From the NCBI RefSeq assembly GCF_900312815.1, contig NZ_OMPE01000009.1, positions 744,001-808,000 of the forward strand: a stretch of 64,000 nt of DNA, given 5' to 3'. Made by a program: the position numbers and the translations under genes. This document shows, piece by piece, positions 57,031-64,000 of this stretch (the stretch's first letter is position 1; every line of letters begins with the position of its first letter). Below the pieces are notes generated by a model. That model made no database searches. It was given only the letters and a program-made list of their open reading frames with translations, and was not told the origin of the DNA. The DNA comes from Aquimarina sp. AU474. Its GTDB lineage: Bacteria > Bacteroidota > Bacteroidia > Flavobacteriales > Flavobacteriaceae.

Positions 57031-57978
57031 TTAATTTTCTACTTTGTACATTTTTAAAGAATTGATTTCCAATGAACCAGGGTATTTGGTGCCTGTAACA
57101 CCATCAAAATCACCATACGCCACAAATACTAATTTTGGACTTACACTACTGAAATAATCAAAATTTTTACGAAATAGCCCTGACACATCTTCACCTTTAT
57201 AGCAGGCCTTAAAAAATTCATTTTCCAAATCTATATAAATGGTAAGTTTGTCCTCCTCAAAATATGTAGCTCCCAACCCGTTGTTGAAGCAAGGTTCGTC
57301 AGTACCATTTATCCATATAATTTTGTTAAACAAGTACAACCTAATTCCTCCACCACTAGAATATAAACCAAAGCCATTATCACAATCGTAATGCCTATGA
57401 TATGATTTTAAAAAAGAAACATCAATGTCGAACAATAACTTATCATTTTCCTGAATATTAAACTCTGATAAATTTTTTGTTGCTTCAACCGTAGAACCAA
57501 TGCTTTCCATATACAATTTATTATCAAAAGCTATTGTTCCTGTTATATTATTCAAATCCCAACTCCCCTGATCTACAAAATTATCTTCATATATCAAGAT
57601 TGTGTTTAAATCTTCCGGTATACCACAAGGACTTCGTTTGGTGATAATTTTGATTTCATCCTTCAATAGTTGTCCGGAAACATGTTTTCCTTTGATCGTA
57701 AGTGTATAGGTTCCTTCATATTTAATAGAAAACTTTATAAACCTATCTCCATTAACAGAAAAATCCCTCTTTAATTCATAAACCACATCTCCTTCTTTTC
57801 TGGAAAACTCCCATTCTACAATTGTAACTTCGTTGTTTATAAAGATTTCATTTTTTTCATAAGTATAAATAGTTATTTCATTCTCTTCAATAATTTCAAT
57901 ATTTGATAGGATCTCGTCATCACCCTTGCTGCAAGAGACGGTAAAAAGTACTACAAAAAAAAGTATGCTAATTCTCAT
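57031..57978 (-). CDS. Lipoprotein with PKD-like and lectin-like domains (paralogue A)
   Basis: The protein has 315 residues. The signal ends LFTVSCSKGDDE (lipidated Cys, acidic tract). The first about 110 residues resemble a PKD-like beta-sandwich (VTIVEWEFSRKEGD; GTYTLTIKGKHV). The rest begins with CGIPEDLNTILIYEDNFVD and has a concanavalin-like strand layout ending INSLKMYKVEN. It shares its layout and the tail INSLK-x-YKVEN with the next gene, indicating tandem duplication. Function unknown; glycan binding is inference. Confidence 0.72.
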   Translation of the reverse strand: MRISILFFVVLFTVSCSKGDDEILSNIEIIEENEITIYTYEKNEIFINNEVTIVEWEFSRKEGDVVYELKRDFSVNGDRFIKFSIKYEGTYTLTIKGKHVSGQLLKDEIKIITKRSPCGIPEDLNTILIYEDNFVDQGSWDLNNITGTIAFDNKLYMESIGSTVEATKNLSEFNIQENDKLLFDIDVSFLKSYHRHYDCDNGFGLYSSGGGIRLYLFNKIIWINGTDEPCFNNGLGATYFEEDKLTIYIDLENEFFKACYKGEDVSGLFRKNFDYFSSVSPKLVFVAYGDFDGVTGTKYPGSLEINSLKMYKVEN

Positions 57979-57989
57979 GTCTTTATTTT

Positions 57990-58967
57990 CTAGTTTTCTA
58001 CTTTGTATATTTTAAGGCTATTAATTATCGCTTGAGTATCATAATAGCATCCACTACAGTTGTCAATATTTCCTTGATGCGCCGTAAAACTAATTGAATT
58101 ACCCTCTAATCCATCAATACCCTCTACTTCCATCAAGAAATATATATCTTCTGCTGGGTTACAGGCATTCAAATTTCCGGTACTTACATCTATATAAAGC
58201 TTAATTTTCTGCTTGTTCCAATTCCAGGAAAACTTGTCTACTGCATTTTCATGATCCCAATTAATCGCTATTTTTTTGCCGAAGAGTTTAATTTCTATAT
58301 TAGTGTTTCGATCACAATCAGCAAAAGAAGAACTAATTGTATAACAAATAGGCGGTAACAATTCTTCTACGTCAATTTCAAAATAAAGTTTTGATGTGTT
58401 CTGAATATTGAGACCATCTAAAGAAAGGGTCGTTTCTACCTTATTACTGTATCCAGAGTTAATAGTTAATTGAGAATTTTCAAAACTTATAAATCCGATC
58501 GGACTATCACAACAGGGGTAGGGATCATCTGCAAAAAAACTCCAATTTCCTTGTTCATTAAATTCGTCGTCTACTATTAATGACAAGGTCAATCCCTCTG
58601 GAATACTGCAAGGAATTGGTATTACATTTATTTTTTTGGTATCTGATCTTGATATTCCTTCAAAATCCGTAGCTGTTAATTTTAGTATATACTCTCCTTC
58701 TGTTCTGGCGCTAAAATATTGTTCTGGGTTTATGTTCGTATGTAACCATAAATCAGAAGTTGTTTCTCCATCTGGTTTAGAAATTAACTCCCATTCATAC
58801 TTTTCAATATTTTCATCAGTCTCAATATTCAAAATGACTTTCTCCATTTTAAATACCGTAACATCCTCTCCGGCATCGGCTACAAAAGCCTCTTCTATTT
58901 CGTCTGGTTCATCGTTAGAGCAACTATAGCATATTATCAATATTAATATAAAAAAGTACTTTTTCAT
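57990..58967 (-). CDS. Lipoprotein with PKD-like and lectin-like domains (paralogue B)
   Basis: The protein has 325 residues. The lipoprotein signal ends IICYSCSNDEPDE. The PKD-like segment (KYEWELISKPDGE; GEYILKLTATDFEG) is followed by CSIPEGLTLSLIVDDEFNE and a beta-sandwich ending INSLKIYKVEN. It is homologous to the gene 11 nt downstream. It carries several extra Cys residues (e.g. YPCCDS, NCSGCYYD) that might form disulphides. It heads the lipoprotein/secreted-protein run behind a 118-nt gap. Confidence 0.72.
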   Translation of the reverse strand: MKKYFFILILIICYSCSNDEPDEIEEAFVADAGEDVTVFKMEKVILNIETDENIEKYEWELISKPDGETTSDLWLHTNINPEQYFSARTEGEYILKLTATDFEGISRSDTKKINVIPIPCSIPEGLTLSLIVDDEFNEQGNWSFFADDPYPCCDSPIGFISFENSQLTINSGYSNKVETTLSLDGLNIQNTSKLYFEIDVEELLPPICYTISSSFADCDRNTNIEIKLFGKKIAINWDHENAVDKFSWNWNKQKIKLYIDVSTGNLNACNPAEDIYFLMEVEGIDGLEGNSISFTAHQGNIDNCSGCYYDTQAIINSLKIYKVEN

Positions 58968-58993
58968 GGTTTTATGAACTGTATTTTGATACT

Positions 58994-59008
58994 ACTATAT
59001 AATATAGT
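58994..59008. promoter_or_regulatory. 15-bp palindrome upstream of the lipoprotein genes
   Basis: ACTATAT-A-ATATAGT is a perfect palindrome, 26 nt upstream of the first lipoprotein start. It lies in the 118-nt gap after the 2-epimerase gene. It could be an operator or a small hairpin; AT-richness makes chance plausible. Confidence 0.3.
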
Positions 59009-59085
59009 GTCTTAATACTGTGAAATGATACCTTATAATAACAAAAAATATGTCTCATTTTTAGAGCGGATACAAAAACCCTTTC

Positions 59086-60165
59086 TTAGTACGATATCAA
59101 TTCCTTCAAAATCAAACCTCTAGTTTCTCCATCCCCGTAAAGTTTGGTGTCAAAATCCAGTTCTTTTGTTTTTAACTCATTATAGGTATTAACGATTAAG
59201 GATTCGTTTGATCCTGCCAGAAAGTTTACATCAGTTTCTACCAACTCTGTCCATTCGGTTTCTTCTCTTGCCGTAATACAGGGTTTTTTAAAGAAATACG
59301 CTTCTTTTTGTACTCCTCCACTATCTGTTATTACCATAGAACAATTAGCCAACAGCCAAATCATCTCCAAATATCCTACAGGCGCAATAATCTCTATAGA
59401 AGGGCTTAATTCTATATTATATTTTTCTAAATACGATTTTGTTCTAGGATGTAACGGAAGTATTACTTTTTCTTTTGAAGCTATTTGAGATAAGGCTGAG
59501 AATATCGCTGTCAACTTTTCTTTAGAATCGGTGTTTTCTGCTCTGTGAATTGTAGATAAAACAAATGTACCTTCAGAAACTCCTTCTGGTTTCACAGATT
59601 TTTCTCTATATACATTTGCGGCATCCAACATAATATCACCAGTCCTAACAACTTTATATCCTATATTGGTGCTGCCTTCTTTTTCTAGATTAGTTACAGC
59701 TGTAGCAGTTGGGCAAAATAGAATATCACTTATACGGTCTGTAAGTATTCTATTGATTTCTTCCGGCATTTTATTGTTAAACGATCGTAAACCTGCTTCT
59801 ACATGGGCTACTTTTACATGTAATTTTTTTGCTGCTAATGCTCCTGCAATTGTAGAATTGGTATCTCCATAGACTAATACCCAATCCGGTTTTTCATCTA
59901 GTATTACTTTTTCAATTTTTTCGAGCATTTGGCCAGTCATAGCTCCATGAGTTAATGAATTTATTCCTAAATCATAATCAGGTTTAGGAATATTCATTTG
60001 ATTAAAGAAAATATCACTCATATTAGCATCAAAATGCTGCCCTGTATGTATTATAATTTCAGAAACTTTATTTTGATTAGTTTCGTTATGTTCTTTTATG
60101 GCTTTACTAACCATTGCAGCCTTAACAAACTGCGGCCTTGCACCGATTATTGTTATTATTTTCAT
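59086..60165 (-). CDS. Non-hydrolysing UDP-N-acetylglucosamine 2-epimerase (WecB/WbpI-like)
   Basis: The protein has 359 residues and a GT-B-like fold. Family motifs: GARPQFVKAA at the N-terminus, HTGQHFDANMSD, VYGDTNSTIAGALAA, HVEAGLRSFNNKMPEE and ITDSGGVQKEAYFF. It interconverts UDP-GlcNAc and UDP-ManNAc, or the equivalent 3-amino uronate (as WbpI does). It lies 16 nt after a GT4 gene. The WbpI alternative fits the Wbp-like genes in this locus. Confidence 0.93.
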   Translation of the reverse strand: MKIITIIGARPQFVKAAMVSKAIKEHNETNQNKVSEIIIHTGQHFDANMSDIFFNQMNIPKPDYDLGINSLTHGAMTGQMLEKIEKVILDEKPDWVLVYGDTNSTIAGALAAKKLHVKVAHVEAGLRSFNNKMPEEINRILTDRISDILFCPTATAVTNLEKEGSTNIGYKVVRTGDIMLDAANVYREKSVKPEGVSEGTFVLSTIHRAENTDSKEKLTAIFSALSQIASKEKVILPLHPRTKSYLEKYNIELSPSIEIIAPVGYLEMIWLLANCSMVITDSGGVQKEAYFFKKPCITAREETEWTELVETDVNFLAGSNESLIVNTYNELKTKELDFDTKLYGDGETRGLILKELISY

Positions 60166-60181
60166 TTAAAATCTGTGTTTC

Positions 60182-61291
60182 TTAGTTTAAGATTGAAGAG
60201 TAAAGATCAAATAATTTCTTCTCTTCTACGGTCCAATTATATTTCTCTTCAACGGCCTTTCTGGCACTTATACCCATTTCTCTTGCCATATCCGGATTTT
60301 CTTTTATCGTTTTTATTGCTGCTGCAACTTCTTCTGGGTTTTCAGGATCTACACAAATACCGCAATTGTATTGATCTGTTATCTCTTTCCAATACTCAAA
60401 ATTAGACATAATCACCGGCAAAGAAGCCGACATATATTCAAATAGTTTATTGGGTTGTGAATTAACATGATTGGGGTACGCCTGAAATAATACTAATCCT
60501 GCCATAGATTGTTCCATTACTTCCCTAAGTTTTTCTCTGCTTGAGAATCCATGATCTATTACGTTCTCCCATCCTTTTAATCCCATAGCTCGTTCTTTAA
60601 GCTCTTTATTAGGGAATTCTCCACATATATTTAGTTTTGTATCTCCCTGCTCTAATGCTTCAACCATCTCCATTATTCCTCGAATCTCTAAAATCCCTCC
60701 AACATAACAAACTTCATTCTTTTTTGCAGTATTCTCTATTGTTGCCGAGAGTTCATTCAGGATCGGAAAATTATTTATGTTTAAGGTATCCGAATTAATC
60801 TTTAAAAATCTTTTTCCTATATGAGGAGTAGCAGTAATTAATGCTGTAAATCTTCTTGCCCCAAAATTCTCAAACCTTTCTAAGACAAACTCCATTATTT
60901 TTCTCTTTAAACCCTTGTTTTTCTGTACAAAATACTGTCTGGGTAAATCTTCATGAATATCATATATTACTTTCTTTCCCTTCCATTTTAAAATCAATCC
61001 CGGTATAATTAGTTCAGGGTCATGAAAATGATATATATCTGCGTTTAATTTTAAAGCTTTTCTTAAAACTTTATACGGTGTAATAAAAACTCTAATTAGT
61101 TTGTTTTTAGGTTTAGCAATACCATGGATGGATATTCCATCTACATTTTCATCACCTTTTCCGTCGGCAACAATCAAATTTACATTATATCCTTTTTTCA
61201 ACAATGAAAGACATTCTTTTCGAAAAATTCTTGTATCGCTTCGTGGATGTGGTGATGTAAAATGACAAACTTTATTTTGTAGATTGTTCAT
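60182..61291 (-). CDS. Glycosyltransferase family 4
   Basis: The protein has 369 residues, GT-B. The donor domain has VCYVGGILEIRGIMEMVEAL, LNICGEFPNKELKE and PNKLFEYMSASLPVIMSNFE, the family's E-containing nucleotide-sugar loop. The N-terminal part begins CHFTSPHPRSDTRIF and includes DIYHFHDPELIIPGL. It would add one sugar to the lipid-linked repeat unit. Which sugar is unknown. Confidence 0.9.
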   Translation of the reverse strand: MNNLQNKVCHFTSPHPRSDTRIFRKECLSLLKKGYNVNLIVADGKGDENVDGISIHGIAKPKNKLIRVFITPYKVLRKALKLNADIYHFHDPELIIPGLILKWKGKKVIYDIHEDLPRQYFVQKNKGLKRKIMEFVLERFENFGARRFTALITATPHIGKRFLKINSDTLNINNFPILNELSATIENTAKKNEVCYVGGILEIRGIMEMVEALEQGDTKLNICGEFPNKELKERAMGLKGWENVIDHGFSSREKLREVMEQSMAGLVLFQAYPNHVNSQPNKLFEYMSASLPVIMSNFEYWKEITDQYNCGICVDPENPEEVAAAIKTIKENPDMAREMGISARKAVEEKYNWTVEEKKLFDLYSSILN

Positions 61292-61310
61292 AGCAAAAAA
61301 TAACTGTTCT

Positions 61311-62591
61311 TTATGTTAATGTATATTTGGTGTTTCTTAATACAAACATGCTCATAATAAACAAAATCAATAATCCGTGGGTCAAGACAGATCCTGATAA
61401 TGAAGCATTTGTAAATGTAAATATTAATAAAATAAACAGTCCGAAAAACTTTGGACTTATTTTAAAAAAGTTCAGTAAACTAATATATATTGATACTATT
61501 ATTATGTTTATAAATGCACCCAATACCCCTGCATTTTTAAAACCATTTGCAATAATTCCTGTGTTAGCATTAACATGAGGTTTACTCAAATACTCTTTAC
61601 CAATAGTATGTGACGGCGTTAGTTCGTATGGGTATGACACCCATCTTGACATAAATGAATCGGACCAATATATTGGTCTATCATAAAAAAAATCATAAAA
61701 GCCAAAGTCTAATAATGGGTTTAACATGAATATCCTATTCATAGTAATAGTCCACCCATAATCATAATTAAAAAAATAATCTAACCCCCACGTTGTAATC
61801 GTAAGTAAAACAAGAAGTTTGATTAACAAGTACGTTTTTTTTAGATAATCATATTTATAAAAAACCAAAACCGTGAAAGTTCCTAAAAATACTATCTTGT
61901 GAGACCCACATAAATACAAAAACATTAATAGTACAAACCCTATTAATAGAGCAAATCTATTCTTATAAAAAAGGGAAAAAACCATAATTATTGGTAAAAT
62001 AATTTTTCCATACCAAGAATATGTATATCCAGTGTACAAATTATTAATGTTATCGGTAACTAGGGTTCTTGTCTTATATACGTCTATCAATAATAAATTC
62101 TTTAGATTTATGTATGGATAGTAGACGTATAAAAAAGGGATTAATCCAATAATAGTGATTGCAAGAAGGACCTTTGTGGTTTGATTTTTATCCAGAACTG
62201 GGTTTTCAAAATTCCAGTTAATTAAAGAGAAAAAATAAATAAACCATAACAAAATATTAGTATAGAGAAATAAATCTATAGGAACTATTGCGTTGGAAGC
62301 ATAAAACAATCCGCCGGGTATCACAAAAAAAATCAATATCAAGTTTAAAATTGAATACAAAAATGTATTTATTTTTAACGAATTGACAATTATGATATTA
62401 AGTAACACTAATAAAAAAACGCATATAAATCTAATTGGTAAAAATTCAAAAATACTATTTGTATTATCAGCAAGAGCGTTATATGAATCCCCATAGATAA
62501 TATAGCTAAAATGTAATACTGCAAATAATACAAAGTATAACAAAAGACTTATTACAATCTTATATTTATATGTGTTTATTTTTATCGTCAT
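61311..62591 (-). CDS. Polytopic membrane protein, probable oligosaccharide repeat-unit polymerase (Wzy-like)
   Basis: The protein has 426 residues with about 11 membrane helices and a periplasmic loop around 280-350 (WSDSFMSRWVSYPYELTPSH). Wzy polymerases are this length and topology and poorly conserved; the position among glycosyltransferases and before a ligase supports this role. It overlaps the O-antigen ligase gene by 4 nt (ATGA), implying coupling. Other polytopic functions are not excluded. Confidence 0.6.
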   Translation of the reverse strand: MTIKINTYKYKIVISLLLYFVLFAVLHFSYIIYGDSYNALADNTNSIFEFLPIRFICVFLLVLLNIIIVNSLKINTFLYSILNLILIFFVIPGGLFYASNAIVPIDLFLYTNILLWFIYFFSLINWNFENPVLDKNQTTKVLLAITIIGLIPFLYVYYPYINLKNLLLIDVYKTRTLVTDNINNLYTGYTYSWYGKIILPIIMVFSLFYKNRFALLIGFVLLMFLYLCGSHKIVFLGTFTVLVFYKYDYLKKTYLLIKLLVLLTITTWGLDYFFNYDYGWTITMNRIFMLNPLLDFGFYDFFYDRPIYWSDSFMSRWVSYPYELTPSHTIGKEYLSKPHVNANTGIIANGFKNAGVLGAFINIIIVSIYISLLNFFKISPKFFGLFILLIFTFTNASLSGSVLTHGLLILFIMSMFVLRNTKYTLT

Positions 62592-63829
62592 ATTTGACCT
62601 AGTTTGGTTCTTTTTAAGTTAAATAATAGATAGGTGAAAAACACAAAAAAAGAAACTCCGATATATCTATTAAGCATACTTTCGAACAAAAAGTTGATGA
62701 TAATTAGTAATAAAAAAGAATGAATAATTATTTTTTCTTTATCCACTAAATTTTTGGTTTTATTGTAAAGTAAATACAACAAATACAACAAAACGCCTAG
62801 CCCCAGCAAACCACATTCTAGCACAATTTGAAAATATTGATTATGAGCATTCAAAACCTTATTATTATTCCTTTGAAATCCAATTTCATCATACATATTA
62901 TTTAGTTCTTCCTGTGCTTTTGGAATACCTAAACCAAATTGATGTTTCTTAATAACCTTTAAAGCACCTTCCCAGACAGATAATCTAGGTAGTTTCGGAA
63001 AATCAACAGAATTCTCGCCTTGTACTGTTTCATAAAAGCTTTTTATGCTTATACTGATTCTAGGGTGATAAACTGCGCTGAGAACAACGATAAGTAAAAA
63101 CCCAAAACCGTATATTGACCTTTTTTTTAAAGATTTAACCTTATATCTCAGCAGTAAAAAAAACAGTATAATTAAATTTAATATTCCGGCTAGACTAATC
63201 GTTTGGAGAACGCCAAGTATTAAAATTGATATCATGATTTTTTTTCCTTTAAAATCTTCTAAATAAAAAAGCAAAACCATCAACCCAAAAGTAAGGTATA
63301 AAGCAAAGTAAGATATTTGAATTAATACCGAAAAATGTGTTCCAAAAAAATAATTCCCTTCATATACCATAGACTTAAAGAACCCAAAACCACGACTTTC
63401 ATTTAACAAAGGATTAAAAACAATATTTCCTGATTCGATAATCAATGAATTCTTAATTGCAAAAACTATACAAATGATATAGGCAATCAAACAGCCATAT
63501 ACGAACGCTTTTAAAATTTTTTTATAATCAAATTTATAGGATGTCGAAAACAAAAATGGAAAGATTAAAAGAGATGCTTTTTGTTCAAACCATTTAAACT
63601 CTATTTTGTCTGATAATAATGCAGAGATCCCCACATATAAAACATATAAAATCGGTAAAATCAATAATTCTTTTCTCCATTCTATATGCGCTTTTTTCTT
63701 TACAATTTCTATAATTAGAACTAAAAGGCAGACAAAAATTAATATCGTCGAAGCTTTTTCATGAATTGGCATTGAAAAAGCAAAAAGAGCAAATAAACTA
63801 TTTAATTCTATTTTTTTAAAAAAACTCAT
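62588..63829 (-). CDS. O-antigen ligase family protein
   Basis: The protein has 413 residues with about 11-12 TM helices. The Wzy_C-type loop has FGLGIPKAQEELN and NAHNQYFQIVLECGLLG, close in layout to the protein at 36541-37839. It would ligate or polymerise the glycan on the periplasmic side. Its start is 25 nt after the stop of the partial gene at the window edge. Confidence 0.86.
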   Translation of the reverse strand: MSFFKKIELNSLFALFAFSMPIHEKASTILIFVCLLVLIIEIVKKKAHIEWRKELLILPILYVLYVGISALLSDKIEFKWFEQKASLLIFPFLFSTSYKFDYKKILKAFVYGCLIAYIICIVFAIKNSLIIESGNIVFNPLLNESRGFGFFKSMVYEGNYFFGTHFSVLIQISYFALYLTFGLMVLLFYLEDFKGKKIMISILILGVLQTISLAGILNLIILFFLLLRYKVKSLKKRSIYGFGFLLIVVLSAVYHPRISISIKSFYETVQGENSVDFPKLPRLSVWEGALKVIKKHQFGLGIPKAQEELNNMYDEIGFQRNNNKVLNAHNQYFQIVLECGLLGLGVLLYLLYLLYNKTKNLVDKEKIIIHSFLLLIIINFLFESMLNRYIGVSFFVFFTYLLFNLKRTKLGQI

Positions 63830-63854
63830 TTAACGAATTATTATTAGTGTTTTT

Positions 63855-64000
63855 TTAACTAAAAAACTTATCCCTTATTTTAAAACCAAATTGAAACAAT
63901 CCTTCATTATTTGGATAATCCCTATAGGTTTTATTAGGCATATCAATAATTTTCTGAAACTCTTCAAATGAAACCCCAAGCTTTTTTGCCACATATTCCA
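63855..64000 (-). CDS. C-terminal tail of a probable N-acetyl sugar amidotransferase (5'-truncated)
   Basis: I translated this minus-strand end by hand; the stop codon is at 63855-63857. The last 47 residues include AKKLGVSFEEFQKIIDM and NKTYRDYPNN, which I associate with the C-terminus of N-acetyl sugar amidotransferases (WbpG/PseA type, PP-loop family). Those enzymes amidate uronic acids or form acetamidino sugars. The window ends before the catalytic part, so the call rests on the tail and the context alone. Confidence 0.5.
   Translation of the reverse strand, partial: EYVAKKLGVSFEEFQKIIDMPNKTYRDYPNNEGLFQFGFKIRDKFFS

Overview
The window is a chromosomal segment of a marine-type flavobacterium (Bacteroidota, Flavobacteriaceae; it resembles Aquimarina and relatives, but the genus is a guess). 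The evidence is the low G+C content, repeated TAnnTTTG (-7) promoter boxes instead of E. coli-type promoters, lipoprotein signal peptides of Bacteroidota style, type IX secretion (T9SS) sorting tails, families largely restricted to this phylum (DUF4292, DUF4254, DUF5687, DUF6168, DUF6341, DUF6427, HU-CCDC81/SPOR), and an ATP synthase operon without atpD and atpC. No tRNA, rRNA, IS element or CRISPR array was seen. No gene-free stretch exceeds about 220 bases.

Layout. 1-2736: partial dprA, an HU/SPOR envelope protein, an acyl-CoA thioesterase and a possible 41-residue membrane peptide. 2754-9175 (minus): one envelope operon with a flippase, dUTPase, sugar-nucleotidyltransferase, TPR protein, DUF4292 lipoprotein and an EnvC-like amidase activator. 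9240-14294: a small lipoprotein, a serine hydrolase-TPR protein, and a divergent LytS/LytTR-type two-component system. 14360-23249 (minus): a long gene train of SprE/PorW (T9SS), bactofilin, AtpZ, DUF6168 and atpB-E-F-H-A-G. 23465-28601: a TonB-dependent receptor and FecR anti-sigma factor, with the ECF sigma factor divergent. 28635-32012: an ABC transporter pair and a flavin/2Fe-2S reductase. 32060-36420: GT9, DUF4254, DUF6427, DUF6341 and purD.

36541-64000 (all minus except one ankyrin gene) is a surface-polysaccharide locus. It holds two O-antigen-ligase-like proteins, one further candidate polymerase, a WecA/MraY-type initiating transferase, UDP-glucose dehydrogenase, UDP-glucuronate decarboxylase, two GT4 glycosyltransferases, an SDR, an alkaline-phosphatase-like protein, a CapK-like adenylating enzyme, and a Wbp/Wlb-like set: Gfo/Idh oxidoreductase, formyltransferase, DegT aminotransferase, UDP-GlcNAc 2-epimerase, and at the window edge the tail of a probable N-acetyl sugar amidotransferase. 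An L-2-hydroxyglutarate oxidase sits directly after the aminotransferase. I infer that it recycles 2-hydroxyglutarate made when a WbpB/WlbA-type dehydrogenase regenerates NAD+ with 2-oxoglutarate. The predicted product is an N-formylated 3-amino sugar, possibly an amidated uronic acid.

Inside this locus lies a less familiar surface module: two T9SS-secreted proteins carrying perfect-period FG-GAP-like repeats (183 bp and 147 bp units) and three tandem lipoproteins with PKD-like and lectin-like parts. The most interesting targets are the L-2-hydroxyglutarate loop, this secreted-protein/lipoprotein module, and the AlkP-like protein of the polysaccharide cluster.
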